Shown: positions 11,217 to 22,268, counted from the stretch's first letter. The stretch: DNA of 64,000 nucleotides from Cricetomys ansorgei (GCA_026225945.1 JAMJFZ010003624.1:9955001-10019000), one strand, 5' to 3'. Translations and numbers: made by a program. Notes: generated by a model not told the origin, from the letters alone.

Positions 11217-11466
11217 GCTAAAACCGATAAACTAATACAGAAGACAGTGTTTGAACCCAGTCTTCCTGTCGTATGATTGCTTCCAAGAAAAGTGTGGAGC
11301 AGAGAGGCGAGTAGCAACAACCAAAATTTGTTGACACGACCCAGCTACATAATTTCTCAAGCTTTCATCTTCCCACATTGCGACATTCACAATAAGAAGG
11401 AAGTATACCTGATCTATATTGTCTCCTACTTTTGTTTGTGTGTGGTATGCATGTAAGTTTGTGTCT

Positions 11467-11469
<3 letters not shown>

Positions 11470-11504
<35 letters not shown>
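11470..11504. repeat. (TG)n microsatellite
   Basis: About 17 TG units followed by GTGGGGGAGGGGG. Confidence 0.93.
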
Positions 11505-11506
<2 letters not shown>

Positions 11507-11527
11507 TGGGGGAGGGGGATTAGTTTC

Positions 11528-11600
11528 TTCCTGGCTGTTCCAGGGATTGAACTCAGGACCTCACACACATGCTAAGGCACTGAGTTACCGCCCCAGCCCT
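11528..11600 (-). mobile_element. ID/B4 head fragment
   Basis: Antisense text CCAGGGATTGAACTCAGGACC ... GCTAAGGCACTGAGTTACCGCCCCAGCC. Confidence 0.7.
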
Positions 11601-12145
11601 ATCTCCTATCTCAGCATGTGACACCTATGTCTGTTTCTTTACATACCAGCTTACTACATAAATTTAAGCCATTATGCTGCCAACAACTTCTATAGATCCC
11701 AAAATAGTGGAGCGATTGTCAGCCTGAAGATCCTCCTGAATTATCTTTCTTAAGATGTAGGGGTTAGAAACCATCGCATGTCTAAGAATACAGAAGATAA
11801 TTCAGACAATGAATAATTTGTGAATTTGTCTCAGGGGCTGCTGGGAAATAAATAACAGACCAGTAAAAATCATATGCCTGAGAGGAAAACTGCTTACCTT
11901 GAGAGGACAAGTAACTACCAAGACGATAATTAACTCCATCGGTTAAATAACTAAGTGAGCCAAAACTACTGTTGAAAAATGAGATTTTAGCTATTTAATA
12001 GAGAAGCATTTGTATTGCAATTTCAGAGTAGCTTTGAGAGCTTGAAAGTGCAGTCTGGAGGCTAGCTGTTTGTATCACAGAGTGGCGGAAGCAGCAGTAA
12101 ATGATGCGTTAGGCGCATCGAAGGCTTTGCGCAAGTCACTGCTCC
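11601..12145. other. Intergenic, nothing recognised
   Basis: No gene or young repeat seen. Confidence 0.4.
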
Positions 12146-12585
12146 TCACTTTCTGGACGGTACGTCCCTCGGCAGGAACTCATGCTTCACGTCATATTTA
12201 AGATTCGCCGGAGTGTTGTCCTTTTGAGTAGTATAGAGCTTGAAGCTGGAATCAACGGAGAATTCCTGAGAATCGCTGTGCCTGTGGAGACTGATTAGAA
12301 CCGCACTGGTGTGAAGATTGGACGCTGCCGATCCAGCGCTAATGACCTGGTCCCGGGCTACCTTCACCTCTGGACTAACCATTCTTTAGCCACCTCCGTG
12401 ATGGAAGTAAAGCCCTATGACTAATTGTAGTTGATCGTTGCTGCTGGGGTGGCTCAGCAAGGAAGACAAGGAGTATTCTCCTAGGTGGAAACTCTGCCAG
12501 ACCTCAGCAGAGTGGGAACCACCATCCTGGCCAACGCCATACTCACAGCGGAACCCTGGGCATCTCAGCTCAGGTGTTTTTATTC
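12146..12585 (-). other. Unidentified minus-strand reading stretch (decayed retrocopy?)
   Basis: On the minus strand a single frame stays open for about 130 codons with only one stop, a TAA four codons before an ATG at 12382. The downstream 78 codons (MVSPEVKVARDQ... to a TGA at 12146) are composition-balanced rather than low-complexity, and CpG is more frequent than in the flanks. I do not recognise the protein. It could be an old processed pseudogene, an endogenous-retrovirus fragment or chance; GTGTTTTTATTCATTC at the right edge hints at an antisense retroelement end. Confidence 0.25.
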
Positions 12586-12839
12586 ATTCAGAACTCCTCA
12601 GGCGCAGATCATAAGCAATTAAACATCCCCCACAGAAATCCAACACCAGTAAACAATACAGAACGCCCTAGACCTAGGATAGCTCCTCACCCAACAGTGC
12701 ATAAAACAATTTCATTCGTAACTAAAAATAATCTTCCCCAACAGCTGATAGATAAAACCCTTTGGAGTCTATCAACATGGCAGACCACTAGCTTCCACCA
12801 AACCAAAAGCTGTGAATCTCATTAGGTAGCATTTGAGGC

Positions 12840-13070
12840 CTATAGAAAATCCCCCCATCTGGCTGTAACTACCTCTCTAATGTACTCACTGATGTATTTT
12901 AAACTTGCCTTGATTTATGATTTTCTTTGCTACTATAAAGCTTCATGAATCTGATTTCACGTGGAAACACAAAACCTGGAGTGGCCTCGCTCCATGTCTC
13001 CCAGGCCATGGTCATTCAAATTTGACTCCAGAACAAACTCTCTCTTATTCCGTTAAAGGTGAGAGCCCTG
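12840..13070 (+). mobile_element. Possible LTR 3' portion
   Basis: TATAAAGCTTCATGAATCTG, ACCTGGAGTGGCC and CAAACTCTCTCTTATTCCG resemble the R/U5 part of a rodent endogenous retrovirus LTR. No internal viral sequence was recognised next to it. Name and limits unknown. Confidence 0.35.
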
Positions 13071-13699
13071 TTTCTACGTCAACAGCTCCCTAAGTTATAG
13101 AATCCTGTGCTATATATCATCGCTTCAACCAAAAAACGAGGCGTGCGCAGGGTGGGATGTGGGGGTGGTGTCCGTGCTTTCGGTTGCAATTACCGTTTTC
13201 ACAATCACACTTTCCTAAGGAGAATCGAAATCTACCCATCAATGCTTCCATTCACAAGCTCATTCATCCTGATGGCCACCCATTCTTAGCGGGAAACTGA
13301 CCTTGGCCCAGGACCGTAAAGCATAGAGGACCAGGATCTCTGTCGTCAAGGGGATCACGGTCTGCACAGACTGGTGGTAGACAAGCACGTGCCATCAGCT
13401 GTAACAGTGTCCATGTTAGGAGTACCGAGGCAGGATGGTAGGGCAGAGAGTAAGGACCAGCAGGGTCTTCACAAGGGCCAAACAGCATCTATTGCTGGTA
13501 GAGAGAAAGGTGGGAACATTACTGTCCTCCCCACTCTCCCCAGGTCTACTTAATCTGGCCATTGGTGCAGGCACAGAAGCACTCTAGAGAGACCTGTCAT
13601 AGCAATATTACTTTACCTTGACATTGTAATAGCAAAACACAGCAGGGCTCGGTGGAGATCTGAGAGCGCAGGAGTGTAGTTTGGTGGCAATGCTTTCTT
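13071..13699. other. Intergenic, nothing recognised
   Basis: No exon or named repeat was recognised. Confidence 0.4.
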
Positions 13700-13776
13700 A
13701 GCCGGGGCTGGGCATGTGATAGAGTCTTACTTAGCTTGAAAGTAGATCCTGGGATTGATCCCCAGAATGCGGGGGG
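13700..13776 (+). mobile_element. ID-like fragment
   Basis: GGGGCTGGGCATGTGATAGAG ... CCTGGGATTGATCCCCAGAATG is a diverged ID head, followed by a G-rich run. Confidence 0.55.
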
Positions 13777-14639
13777 TGGGGTGGGGGGAGGGGAAATTGA
13801 GGGTATTTATCTATTTCTGTTTCATTTTACATACGTCAACGTTATTTCCTGAAATAATATGTTGAATGCATAGAAAGTTAATGCATGGAACAATAGATTC
13901 GGAACCACGTGTGTGATAATTTCAAAGTGACAATTACTAATTATACCCCTTTTCTTAAATAATTACAGCCTTGTCTTGAGAACCTGAACTTTGCTGTGCA
14001 CTATCTTTTAACCTTCTGATGTTATTTAATCCAGAAAGAAACCGCCATCCCTCTTCTATAGAATAGAGATCTGAGGCGGAAGAAAGGTCATTTGTATGTG
14101 TTTCCAGTTAATGGTTCAATTTGTTAGTTATTCCACCTTTTTAATTACTAGGATAGTTTTCACGGGAGTTTGTAAGATTCCCTAATATTCCATTTCTCTT
14201 CTCTCTGGACCGTTTGTCTTCCCTTCTCCCCGTCCTTTTGTTTAGACACAGTGGTTATTGCTGCAATGTCTTTAACTCTGTCTATGCTGCATTTCAGACA
14301 CATAGTGATGTCCTGGTCCACTGTTTTGTTCTCATTGCACGTGTGTAAAAAGCATCTTTGTTTGGCCGGCTATCCATTTTAATGTGTGACTGTTATGGTC
14401 ATAAAGCTGTCATGGACAAACACATAGGAACAAACAGGGGGTACGTAATAGTGGGATTTGGTATTTCTAGTATTCTACTTATCTAAACATATTTAGCTTA
14501 GACTCACCTGTATTAGATATAAGAATGGGAGATTGTAAAGAACTGAAGGAGTGTGGAACTTCAAAAAAGATTTCTACCACAATATATATTGTTTTATACA
14601 GAGTTTACATGTGCTGAGATGCTACAAGGCTGTCCCTGT
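13777..14639. other. Intergenic, nothing firmly recognised
   Basis: 14200-14420 may be a decayed old LINE fragment, but I cannot show it. No gene seen. Confidence 0.35.
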
Positions 14640-14997
14640 GTGTGTGTGTGTTGGGGGGGATACTTACCTGTGTGTGTGTGGGGGGATACTTACCTTTGTG
14701 TGTGTGTGGGGGGATACTTACCTTTGTGTGTGTGTGTGTGGGGGGATACTTACCTGTGTGTGTGTGTGGGGGAAACTTACCTTTGTGTGTGTGTGGGGGG
14801 GATACTTACCTGTGTGTGTGGGGGGGGATACTTACCTGTGTGTGTGGGAGGGGAATACTTACCTGTGTGTGTGGGGGGGGATACTTACCTGTGTGTGTGT
14901 GGGGGGATACTTACCTGTGTGTGTGTGGGGGGATACTTACCTGTGTGTGTGGGGGGGATACTTACCTGTGTGTGGGGGGGATACTTACCTTTGTGCA
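14640..14997. repeat. G-rich minisatellite with U1-5'-end-like units (13 copies)
   Basis: Each 22-33 bp unit reads (GT)n, a run of 4-8 G, then ATACTTACC and T or TTTG. ATACTTACC starts at 14660, 14686, 14714, 14746, 14802, 14828, 14855, 14881, 14907, 14933, 14958 and 14981; one further unit at 14773 reads AAACTTACC. Nine units have ATACTTACCTG, the first 11 nt of U1 snRNA. The minus strand therefore carries CAGGTAAGTAT or AAGGTAAGTAT donor-like sites in series. All three + frames are open through the array, but the frames are repeat artefacts. Confidence 0.97.
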
Positions 14998-15052
14998 CGT
15001 AGGTACAAAGGCAATAGGGCAATGTTAGCTTCTACTTGCTCTTCATTTTCCT

Positions 15053-15191
15053 TTTGGTTTTTAGAGACAGGGTTTCTCTGTTGTAGCTCTGGCTGTCCTG
15101 GAACTCACTCTGTGGCCTCGAACTCACAGAGATCCACCTGCCTCTGCCTCCCAAGTGCTGAGATCAAAGGCGTGCACCACCACTTCCGGTC
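15053..15191 (-). mobile_element. B1 SINE
   Basis: Antisense B1 (CAGGGTTTCTCTGTTGTAGC) lacking the GTAGACCAGGCTG segment; GTGGCCTCG joins directly. Confidence 0.92.
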
Positions 15192-15408
15192 TCTTCACCT
15201 TTTTGAAGACAGTCTCTCACCAAACCTCTCGATCATGAGTTTGGCTAGACTGGCTGACCGCTGAGACCCTTGGACCCTCCTGTCTCTGCCTCCCTAGTGT
15301 TGAGATCGTGCGTGTACCAGCGCTTGGATTTTTATGTGTGTGCTGGGGATCTGAACTCAGTTTGCCGTGCACGAACAGCAAGCACTTACGTACCGAGGCC
15401 CCTCGCTG
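15192..15408 (-). mobile_element. Composite B1/ID-type SINE, diverged
   Basis: CCTCCTGTCTCTGCCTCCC, GTGTTGAGATCGTGCGTG, then GTGCTGGGGATCTGAACTCAG and AGCAAGCACTTACGTACCGAGG: a B1-like half followed by a tRNA-like head in antisense. Confidence 0.65.
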
Positions 15409-16639
15409 CGTTTGTTCAAAGAACCCCACATTCAGAATAGATTTACCATCAGCAACCACTTGCTTTGAAAGATGAGGACAGTAGCATCACTCCTACTCAT
15501 CCTCCTCCCCCTCGTTTGAAACAGTACCTCTTGTTTGGCATCATAATTCATGTAATTTTCACGAGGCACAGCTGATGTATTAACCCTCCATCTATACTTC
15601 TGCCATCTTTGGTAACTTATTTTTTTTTTAATGGAAGTGACTACTCCTGAAGTGTCCTAACTCCAAATTGCTACCGCAGTCCAGTGTTGACAGCTATAGA
15701 CTTCCCTCCCATCCTCCATTTTCTCCCATAAGCACCGCCACCCCCCCAAAAAAAAAGGTAAGTAGGAAAATACCTAGAGAGCCACAACTCTATTCTGTTG
15801 CTGAGGTCATCGGCACAGGGAAAGAAGCTGTGACCACTCATACTGATAATAGTGAGTCTCAGGTATTTTTTTCCTAAGTCTAGAATTTTCTAGGATGATA
15901 GATATGGACAGTCAAACTCAGATGGAACAACTGGCTTTCGAGAACTTACTGAGTAAGTAACGAAGTCCAAATGAGCAGGGTCAAAGGCACAGAATGATGA
16001 CGCGTCTCCAACCCCGGAGCACACAGCAGAAGGGCCAGCCCGCCTCAGGCCCAGCATCCAGGCTGCTCATCTCCCTGCTTCCTGCACAAGCGGAGAGCTT
16101 GATATTCAGAGCTAAACATCTGGTTTGACAGCAGGGAGCATTCAGTTAATGGTGTTCAGAGGGAATGCTGTGTTTGCAGCTGTTACTTCTTGATCAAATA
16201 ATTGCCGTTTCAAATGGTAAATTATTATGTAGCGTTGGAACCGAATGAAAACGTGGTGTCTTAGCCCAGTTTGATTTAGTGGTATATAAATAGGTTTTGG
16301 GAAAGAAAGGTATAAAGTTTTAAAAATGTAATCATTATAAATGGTGGGTAAGCAGTCTTTCCAGAGAGCCAAATGACAAGGCCAGGGAGCTATCACATAG
16401 CATCGAAGGACACGGGTTGTGTGGCAAATTGGCGACTGCTCGTATATTTTAACCATTTCATGGAGAGAACGAGCACTCCTAAGATGTGATATTTGGAAAG
16501 CCACTTTGCTTATACCAGAACCTCATTTGCTACTGTTAAGCCCAGAACAGGAGGCAGGAACATCTCTGCATATGATTTTTAAAGCTTCCAAAGCCCTGGA
16601 TAGATGCAGGCTGTAGCATGTCTGTAGTGCCTAGTAAAG
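15409..16639. other. Intergenic, nothing recognised
   Basis: Only short simple runs (T at 15620-15630; C8A10 near 15742) were seen. 16140-16600 is free of young repeats. Confidence 0.45.
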
Positions 16640-17090
16640 GAAGGAAAGAAGAAAATCCTCTGCACCTGCAGAGGACAATTGAGAGAGCAGATCATTCGCC
16701 AGAGAAGACGGCTTGGATGTGGGTTTAAGTCAATAGAAAGTCTTTATTAGCCAGCTGGTGACCACGTTGGGTGTTTGGGATCCCAGTGTAGCACGGAGTC
16801 TTTCTCAAGGTGAGCTTTTAAGCACAAAAACCATGTTCTGACTCGACATACTTCAGTTAATAAGAACAGTTAGCCAGAAGCAGAACTAGAGAAGCTAAAA
16901 AGCAAGGTTAGTACATTTTGAGACTTTCCCAGAACTATATGGACTTTGGTGGATTAGGCCCTTGTTTTAGTTTTGGCAGGTGGTGCTGTCTACGTGCTGA
17001 GTCTTACAGCCAGAATGGCACTTCCATCATGGAGTCAGTTATGCTAAGGTCTCAGGGCTTGCCTACTTAGGGTGGAGCCCTGTTACAATT
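16640..17090 (-). mobile_element. Probable antisense ERV LTR
   Basis: CAATAGAAAGTCTTTATTAGCC contains an antisense poly(A)-signal region, and the following text (GGTGACCACGTTGGGTGTTTGG, GAGCTTTTAAGCAC) resembles a rodent endogenous retrovirus LTR I recall. No viral genes are present. Family unknown. Confidence 0.4.
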
Positions 17091-17601
17091 ATCTGGTCCT
17101 CAGCAGTGAAGGAAGCTTTGGGAACCTGCAAGGAAGAGCACTTCCAGAAACAGATTTCCAGAACACGCTGAGTGCCCTGATGTTCTCTTCCTGTGGCTCA
17201 CGGGTGAGGTCCACACTGAAAACCTTACATTCTGTGGTCCAGAGGCACAGAAAAATGAAGGAAGTAAGAATTTCAGAAGTCAAGAAGGCTCAGACACAGA
17301 GCCTGGTGGCTAAGCTTGTTGAGTCGCAGAGCCGTGGGACTTACCCCAGGCTCTGGGGCCCTTACCGCTCTGGCATAAGCCTGCCTAAGGCTGCTTTGTC
17401 ACGGCCCCATGGACCTAGAGAATTTCACCCTGTTCACGTCATCTCCACCTCAGTACATCCCAAAGAGGATCATAAGGCGGTCTCCCGACTGTATCATTTG
17501 TGCTGTTTAGTTTTCATTTTCATTTGCCACAAAACTTATGATCGAATCAGCCACAGCCTGCACATTTTATCATTCTAACCCCAACGCCAAACTTCTCAGA
17601 C

Positions 17602-17698
17602 TTGGCCTTAGACCTAAAGCTCCAACTTACTTTCCAGTCTGTGACTAGTGTAGATCGATCTATTTATTTATTTATTTTTTTAAATTTATTTATTTATG
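17602..17698. other. Short unassigned stretch with TTTA repeats
   Basis: A TTTATTTA run at 17660-17696 is the tail region of the neighbouring antisense B1. Confidence 0.5.
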
Positions 17699-17840
17699 TT
17701 TTCGAGGCAGGGTTCCTCTGTTGTAACTCTGACTGTCCTCGAACTCACTCTGTAGACCAGGCCGGTCTCGAACTCACAGTGATCCACCTGCCTCTGCCTC
17801 CCAAGTGTTGGGATTAAAGGTGTGCCACCACCGTCCAGCT
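17699..17840 (-). mobile_element. B1 SINE
   Basis: Antisense B1 (GGCAGGGTTCCTCTGTTGTAAC ... GGGATTAAAGGTGTGCC). Confidence 0.93.
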
Positions 17841-18049
17841 GACTATTGTAGATTTAAACATTCTGCCTCTTACTCTGTCTCTTAACAATTCTGCTTTCTT
17901 CCTGTGTTGGTTTCCCCGGGGGTTCTTGTCTCTCCCCCTCTGCTCTCCCCTTCACTCTGGCCGGGCAGGAAGCGAGGTCAGAAGTGGGAGCTAGGAGGGA
18001 GAGGAGGTGGGAAAGGAAGGAGGACATGGGCTTGGACCAACACTCGGGG

Positions 18050-18550
18050 ATCCAAATCTCAGTGCAGAGAACCGAAGGAACGAGACACAATGAATCAGGC
18101 CTCGGGACTGTCTTCTGGTGGAAGCAGAGATCACTTTAATTCAGGGTATAGGTTACATATATAGGGCCACAAGCAGGGGAGGGTCTTTGGTACCCAGGGC
18201 TGGGATCCATTGGCTCAGACAAGGATATTGGGGTAGCCTCATTTGCATGTGGGGCTCAAGTCTAAGCATCAAGGTCTTGCAAGGGCACCTTCTGCACATG
18301 TGTGGTCTCACAGGGAAAAAGAGGAAGGCACCTTATCAGTGAATGGACCCATCCCTAGGTTTCCAGCTACAGTGCAGACAAGCACCAACCAAGCCACATT
18401 CCTTTTGCTTCTGGGAAGTAAGCAATATTTAATATTTAGCTGGGTTCTAGCCAGGGCAAAGTGAGGAGCAGCTGAATGCCTACCATTCTCATCTCCTGGG
18501 ATGACGCGGGGTTCCAAGCCAGCTTCAACCCGCTCTTAGCTCTATGACAG
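18050..18550 (-). mobile_element. Possible antisense ERV LTR
   Basis: The layout (AGCAGAGATCACTTTAATTCAGGG, then ATATATAGGGCC, then a long GC-balanced U3-like stretch) resembles an antisense LTR. No flanking coding sequence. Low confidence. Confidence 0.3.
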
Positions 18551-19470
18551 TCCTACGCCTCTGCTACTATTGGTTTTGGTTTTGTCATTTCCTCCTCAGA
18601 GCCAATTAATGGAACCCCAGGACTTGGCTTTGGAATACCGGAGGCATTTCTAACTGTTCCTCTCCCTATAGCTGACTAGAAGAGCAGAATAGTATTCTGC
18701 ATCTTAAAGTTCTCCTCAGATGAGGTATTAAGCCAGATAGTTTAGGTTTGCAGGTGGTGTGGTTCCTGTTGTAACTGCTCAGCTCTGCTGTGATAGGCCG
18801 GAAGCAGACATGGGCAGCAGGTAAAGGAGTGAGCTGGCTGTTCCAGTAAAGAGTTACTTAGAAAGAAAGAAAGCCAGGAAGCTTCAGCAGAGCGGATTGC
18901 TTTACTCTCTGTTGGCGTGAACTCTTGATAGACATATGATGCCACAGAGATCATTGCTGTGACCTGGAAAGCGACCATTAAGACATGACAGGGTGCAAAT
19001 TGGTTGTCATATTTAATAACGTGCTGTCCTGGAAATGAATATGTAAATTGACATTCTTGGTTTTCCAGGAAGCAGAAGTATGCGTGAATTTGCTTTGTAG
19101 AACAGAAGAGGCTTGGCTCAGTCTTAACCCTCATGTATGAAGGTCAACGAAAACGTCAGTATGACAGGTCAAGTTCGCTAGAAGCTGAGAGAGAGGCAGT
19201 GATCTGGGGTGAGATGGTTTATGAGGGATGAATGCTCTTGAAAGTTAAGACAAGGAAGCTGACTAGGCAGAGGGAGGTCCAAGAGGTGTTATCTGACCTG
19301 GCAAAGAATTCTGGGAGAATAATATCTCAAATGGGTCAAACTTTACACCTCAGCAAAACACTGCCACTAAATGTTCAGAACCCTGGGGAGAGGCCCTTAG
19401 ATAAAACCACCTGAGGGAACAAACAATCAGGCAAACAAAACAGACAGTTGATGGCTTACCTAGGGCCAGG
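18551..19470. other. Intergenic, nothing recognised
   Basis: No exon or young repeat seen. Confidence 0.4.
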
Positions 19471-19471
19471 C

Positions 19472-19483
19472 ATCAAGTCTTCC

Positions 19484-19542
<59 letters not shown>

Positions 19543-19718
19543 TTTTTCCCCCCATTGTTGTTGTTTTTCAAGACAAGGTTTCTCTGTTGTAGCTCTGACT
19601 GTCCTGGAACTCACTCTGTAGACCAGGCTGGCCTTGAACTCACAGAGATCTACCTGCCTCTGCCTCCCAAGTGTTGGGATTAAAGGCATATGTCACCACT
19701 GCCTGACTATCAAGTCTT
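19472..19718 (-). mobile_element. B1 SINE with (TTTC)n tail and target duplication
   Basis: The B1 body is at 19563-19707 in antisense. Its A-tail has become (GAAA)n, seen as (TTTC)n at 19484-19542. The 10-bp repeat ATCAAGTCTT flanks the whole unit at 19472-19481 and 19709-19718, showing that tail and body inserted together. Confidence 0.93.
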
Positions 19719-19829
19719 TTCTTGATGGAGGTCTGAGCAATTAATTTTCATAACTTCTTAAGAAACTGAAAAGTCTTAAAGTAATTTGGGGTAAATCTAA
19801 GTAAGTAAATGAGGTCAAAAGAAAAACAA

Positions 19830-20376
19830 AACAAAACAATACTTTGTCTTGAAAGGACAAAACCAAAGCAGCCAAACTTTAGTCAGGCTTCTAAGAGCAC
19901 CAAAATTGTGTAGGCCCAAGTCAGGGGCAATGTGACTCAGAACAGTTCCCAAAACTGAAGTAAGAGAAACAATTTCTGTAAGAAAAACAATTTCTAAGGC
20001 AAACAAGATATGGGCTGCTGACTAACGGCCTCGGGCTAAGGATCTCCCCCCACCCACATTGACTAAGACCCTAAAGTTTACATTTTCTAGTGCCCGAGAC
20101 CTTGCTATATGCCAGCACCAATCAGTTTAAAGGTTAATTGGCCCTAACCTATCAAAATGAGAAAACAATTGGGAACCAATCAACTCATACCAATTCGGTT
20201 TGTGCCCAACAACTATATAAAAAGCTTCACCATTTGCTCCTCGGGGCGCTTCTATCCTGTGTGTTGGAACGGTCCCAGTGCACTGGAATAAATCCTCTTG
20301 CTGTTTGTATCGATATCCTGTCTGTGAGTCTCTGTGGGGGTGCGGTGTTCCGGTTTGGGCCCCCTGGGGTCCAACA
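19830..20376 (+). mobile_element. Solo ERV1/gammaretrovirus-type LTR
   Basis: A promoter-like order is visible: CCAAT boxes near 20175 and 20190, TATATAAAA at 20214-20222, AATAAA at 20287-20292 followed by CCTCTTGCTGTTTG, which matches the R/U5 of murine gammaretroviruses, and an end at GGGTCCAACA. No gag, pol or env sequence lies nearby, so it is probably a solo LTR left by recombination. The 5' limit is approximate. Confidence 0.75.
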
Positions 20377-20413
20377 GTCTCATTTAACTTCTCATGTAAC
20401 TTAAAAATGTAAA

Positions 20414-20633
20414 AAGATTTATTTTTTAATATTCAAGTTGTGTATGGGGGGGTGTATGTGCACGCACACACACACACTTGAGTGCAGGTGCGTCCTCGGA
20501 GGTCAGCAGCATGGGATGTGGAGCTGGAGTTATAGGTGGTTGTGAGCTGCCCAGTGTGGGTGCTGGGAACTGAACTTAGATTCTCTGGAAGAGCAGCATG
20601 TGGGTGTAACTGCTAAGCCATCTCTCCAATCCC
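20414..20633 (-). mobile_element. B3-type SINE
   Basis: Antisense tail (AAAAGATTTATTTT), GTGCTGGGAACTGAACTTAG, and head TGCTAAGCCATCTCTCCAATCCC. Confidence 0.87.
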
Positions 20634-22136
20634 TAAGTTAGGTTTTTTTAAAGCCAACCTTTATTTCTACCTTTGTATTATATAAACCACCTTTCTCCCT
20701 TCATTATTATGCATTTTCCATGTTATTATATATAATAACATCGAAATTATTATTGGTTTAACCATTTGGCTGAAGGTAGTTCTCTACATTTTTCCTCAAA
20801 AAACATTCTGGCTTGTAGGAGGAATACTCCAGACTCTGATATTTCTTAATTAGTGGAGCAGTTAGCACGCTGCAGAGCCGTCCATCTAATTGCTGTCGAT
20901 TTTATTAACAAACAAAAACATCTCCAGTCCATTATATAAGAATGAAATTTAATATTCAAGACAAACAACTTCGTAATTTGCTGAGGCCTCTTACAGGGTC
21001 ACTATTACACCAGGCTTCGTTTGCATGTTTAATGGAATGAAATTTCCAGAAACCAAAGAGGGGATGCTGTTCCCTAGAGTGGGTGAGAGCAGCAGGTTTG
21101 GCAAGGGACGGCAGTCACATGGTAGAGAATGGCAGGATGCCGCTTGATGCCGATGACCACAGACTGAGCCAGTCTTCTCAGATGTTAAGACTCGTTTCTG
21201 CCGGTCGTCTAAGGCCCACCCTCTTCTCTTACCTACCGCGGGCCCACACCTGTACCTCTTCCTCTACTCTTCCAAGGCCCGCAGGGTTATTTGTTGGAAG
21301 TGAAGAATCTCTCCACCCACAGCAGAGCTCTCTCTGTTTTCTCATGGTGCTCCCAGCGAGCACAGCTCTCTCTTTAGCTGACTTCCTCTCTGTTGCAGCT
21401 TTTCTCTCCCTGGGAATTTGGCTTGAGCTTCTGCGGGTCTGACGGGAAGCCAGCCAGACACCCATCACAAGGCATTTAGCTGTCCTCCTTCTTGGATCTC
21501 ACGGAGCAAGCCTGGGCTTTCGGTTCTCTGACTGAACTCTTCCTATTAGCCACAGCGCCTGTAAGTTTCCTGTTTTCTCTGTGGCTCCAAGTCTAGAACT
21601 TTCTTAGAGGCTGACTGCATCAGTCATTGTCACTCCCATGATGCTCTCTGGCTCTCCTAAAGTGTCTGGTGAGCCCGTCTACACGGTACTCTGAGCTCTC
21701 AACTTCAGCCAATGTTCTGAGACCAGTTAGTTAGAAATTATTGAACTGAATTATTTCTGTGTTAGCATCCCTTTTAAAGTCTGACATTACTAAATCTCCA
21801 CTGAGTTTACCTTTCAAATCCATTTGTGTACCAATTTACCTTTTAATCAGAAAACCTGTCTAATGCCCTTGTGAAAATGTGATTCATCTCTCTGGAACCT
21901 TGCTGAACAAAAGTTTTGCTCTTAATTTACAATTGCCAATCTTCTTATGCCCTTTCTGGTGAAAGTCAGTAGCAAAGCAAGCAAAGAGAAGAGAGGTTAT
22001 TTCATAATTTTACTTTCTGTACAAAATTTCATTATAAAAAAATCTTTAGGAAACTTTTACTATAACTTTTATGTACTATACAAAGATGTAGCATTATATG
22101 ACAAAATTCAGAACACATGGTTAAAATTACAATTAG
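20634..22136. other. Intergenic, mostly free of young repeats
   Basis: 20840-21010 has several homeodomain-like sites (TTAATTAG, TCTAATTG, TTTGCATG). 21080-21900 shows no recognisable gene; its 119-codon frame has no known domain. Confidence 0.4.
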
Positions 22137-22268
22137 AGCTAGCGGTGGTTGTGCACGCCTTTAATCCCAGCAGAGGCAGGCGGATCCCTGTGAGTTCAAG
22201 GCCAGCCTGGTCTACAGAGTGAGTTCCAGGACAGCCAGAGTCACAACAGAGAAACCCTGTTTGGAAAA
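22137..22268 (+). mobile_element. B1 SINE with internal deletion
   Basis: GCACGCCTTTAATCCCAGCA is followed directly by GAGGCAGGCGG, so the CTCGGGAG segment is missing. The tail is an AAC-rich run to about 22340. Confidence 0.92.

Noticed and set aside
14640..14997. A U1 snRNA gene or pseudogene
   Set aside because: Only the first 11 nt of U1 recur; the next U1 bases (GCAGGGGAG) and the rest of the RNA are absent, so the match is a motif, not a U1 copy.
14551..15264. 237-codon Cys/Gly/Val-rich frame
   Set aside because: It is the translated minisatellite joined to an antisense B1; all three frames are open because the units lack stops.
17072..17578. 168-codon frame on +
   Set aside because: No recognisable domain, starts at the edge of a probable LTR, no splice or promoter context; treated as chance.
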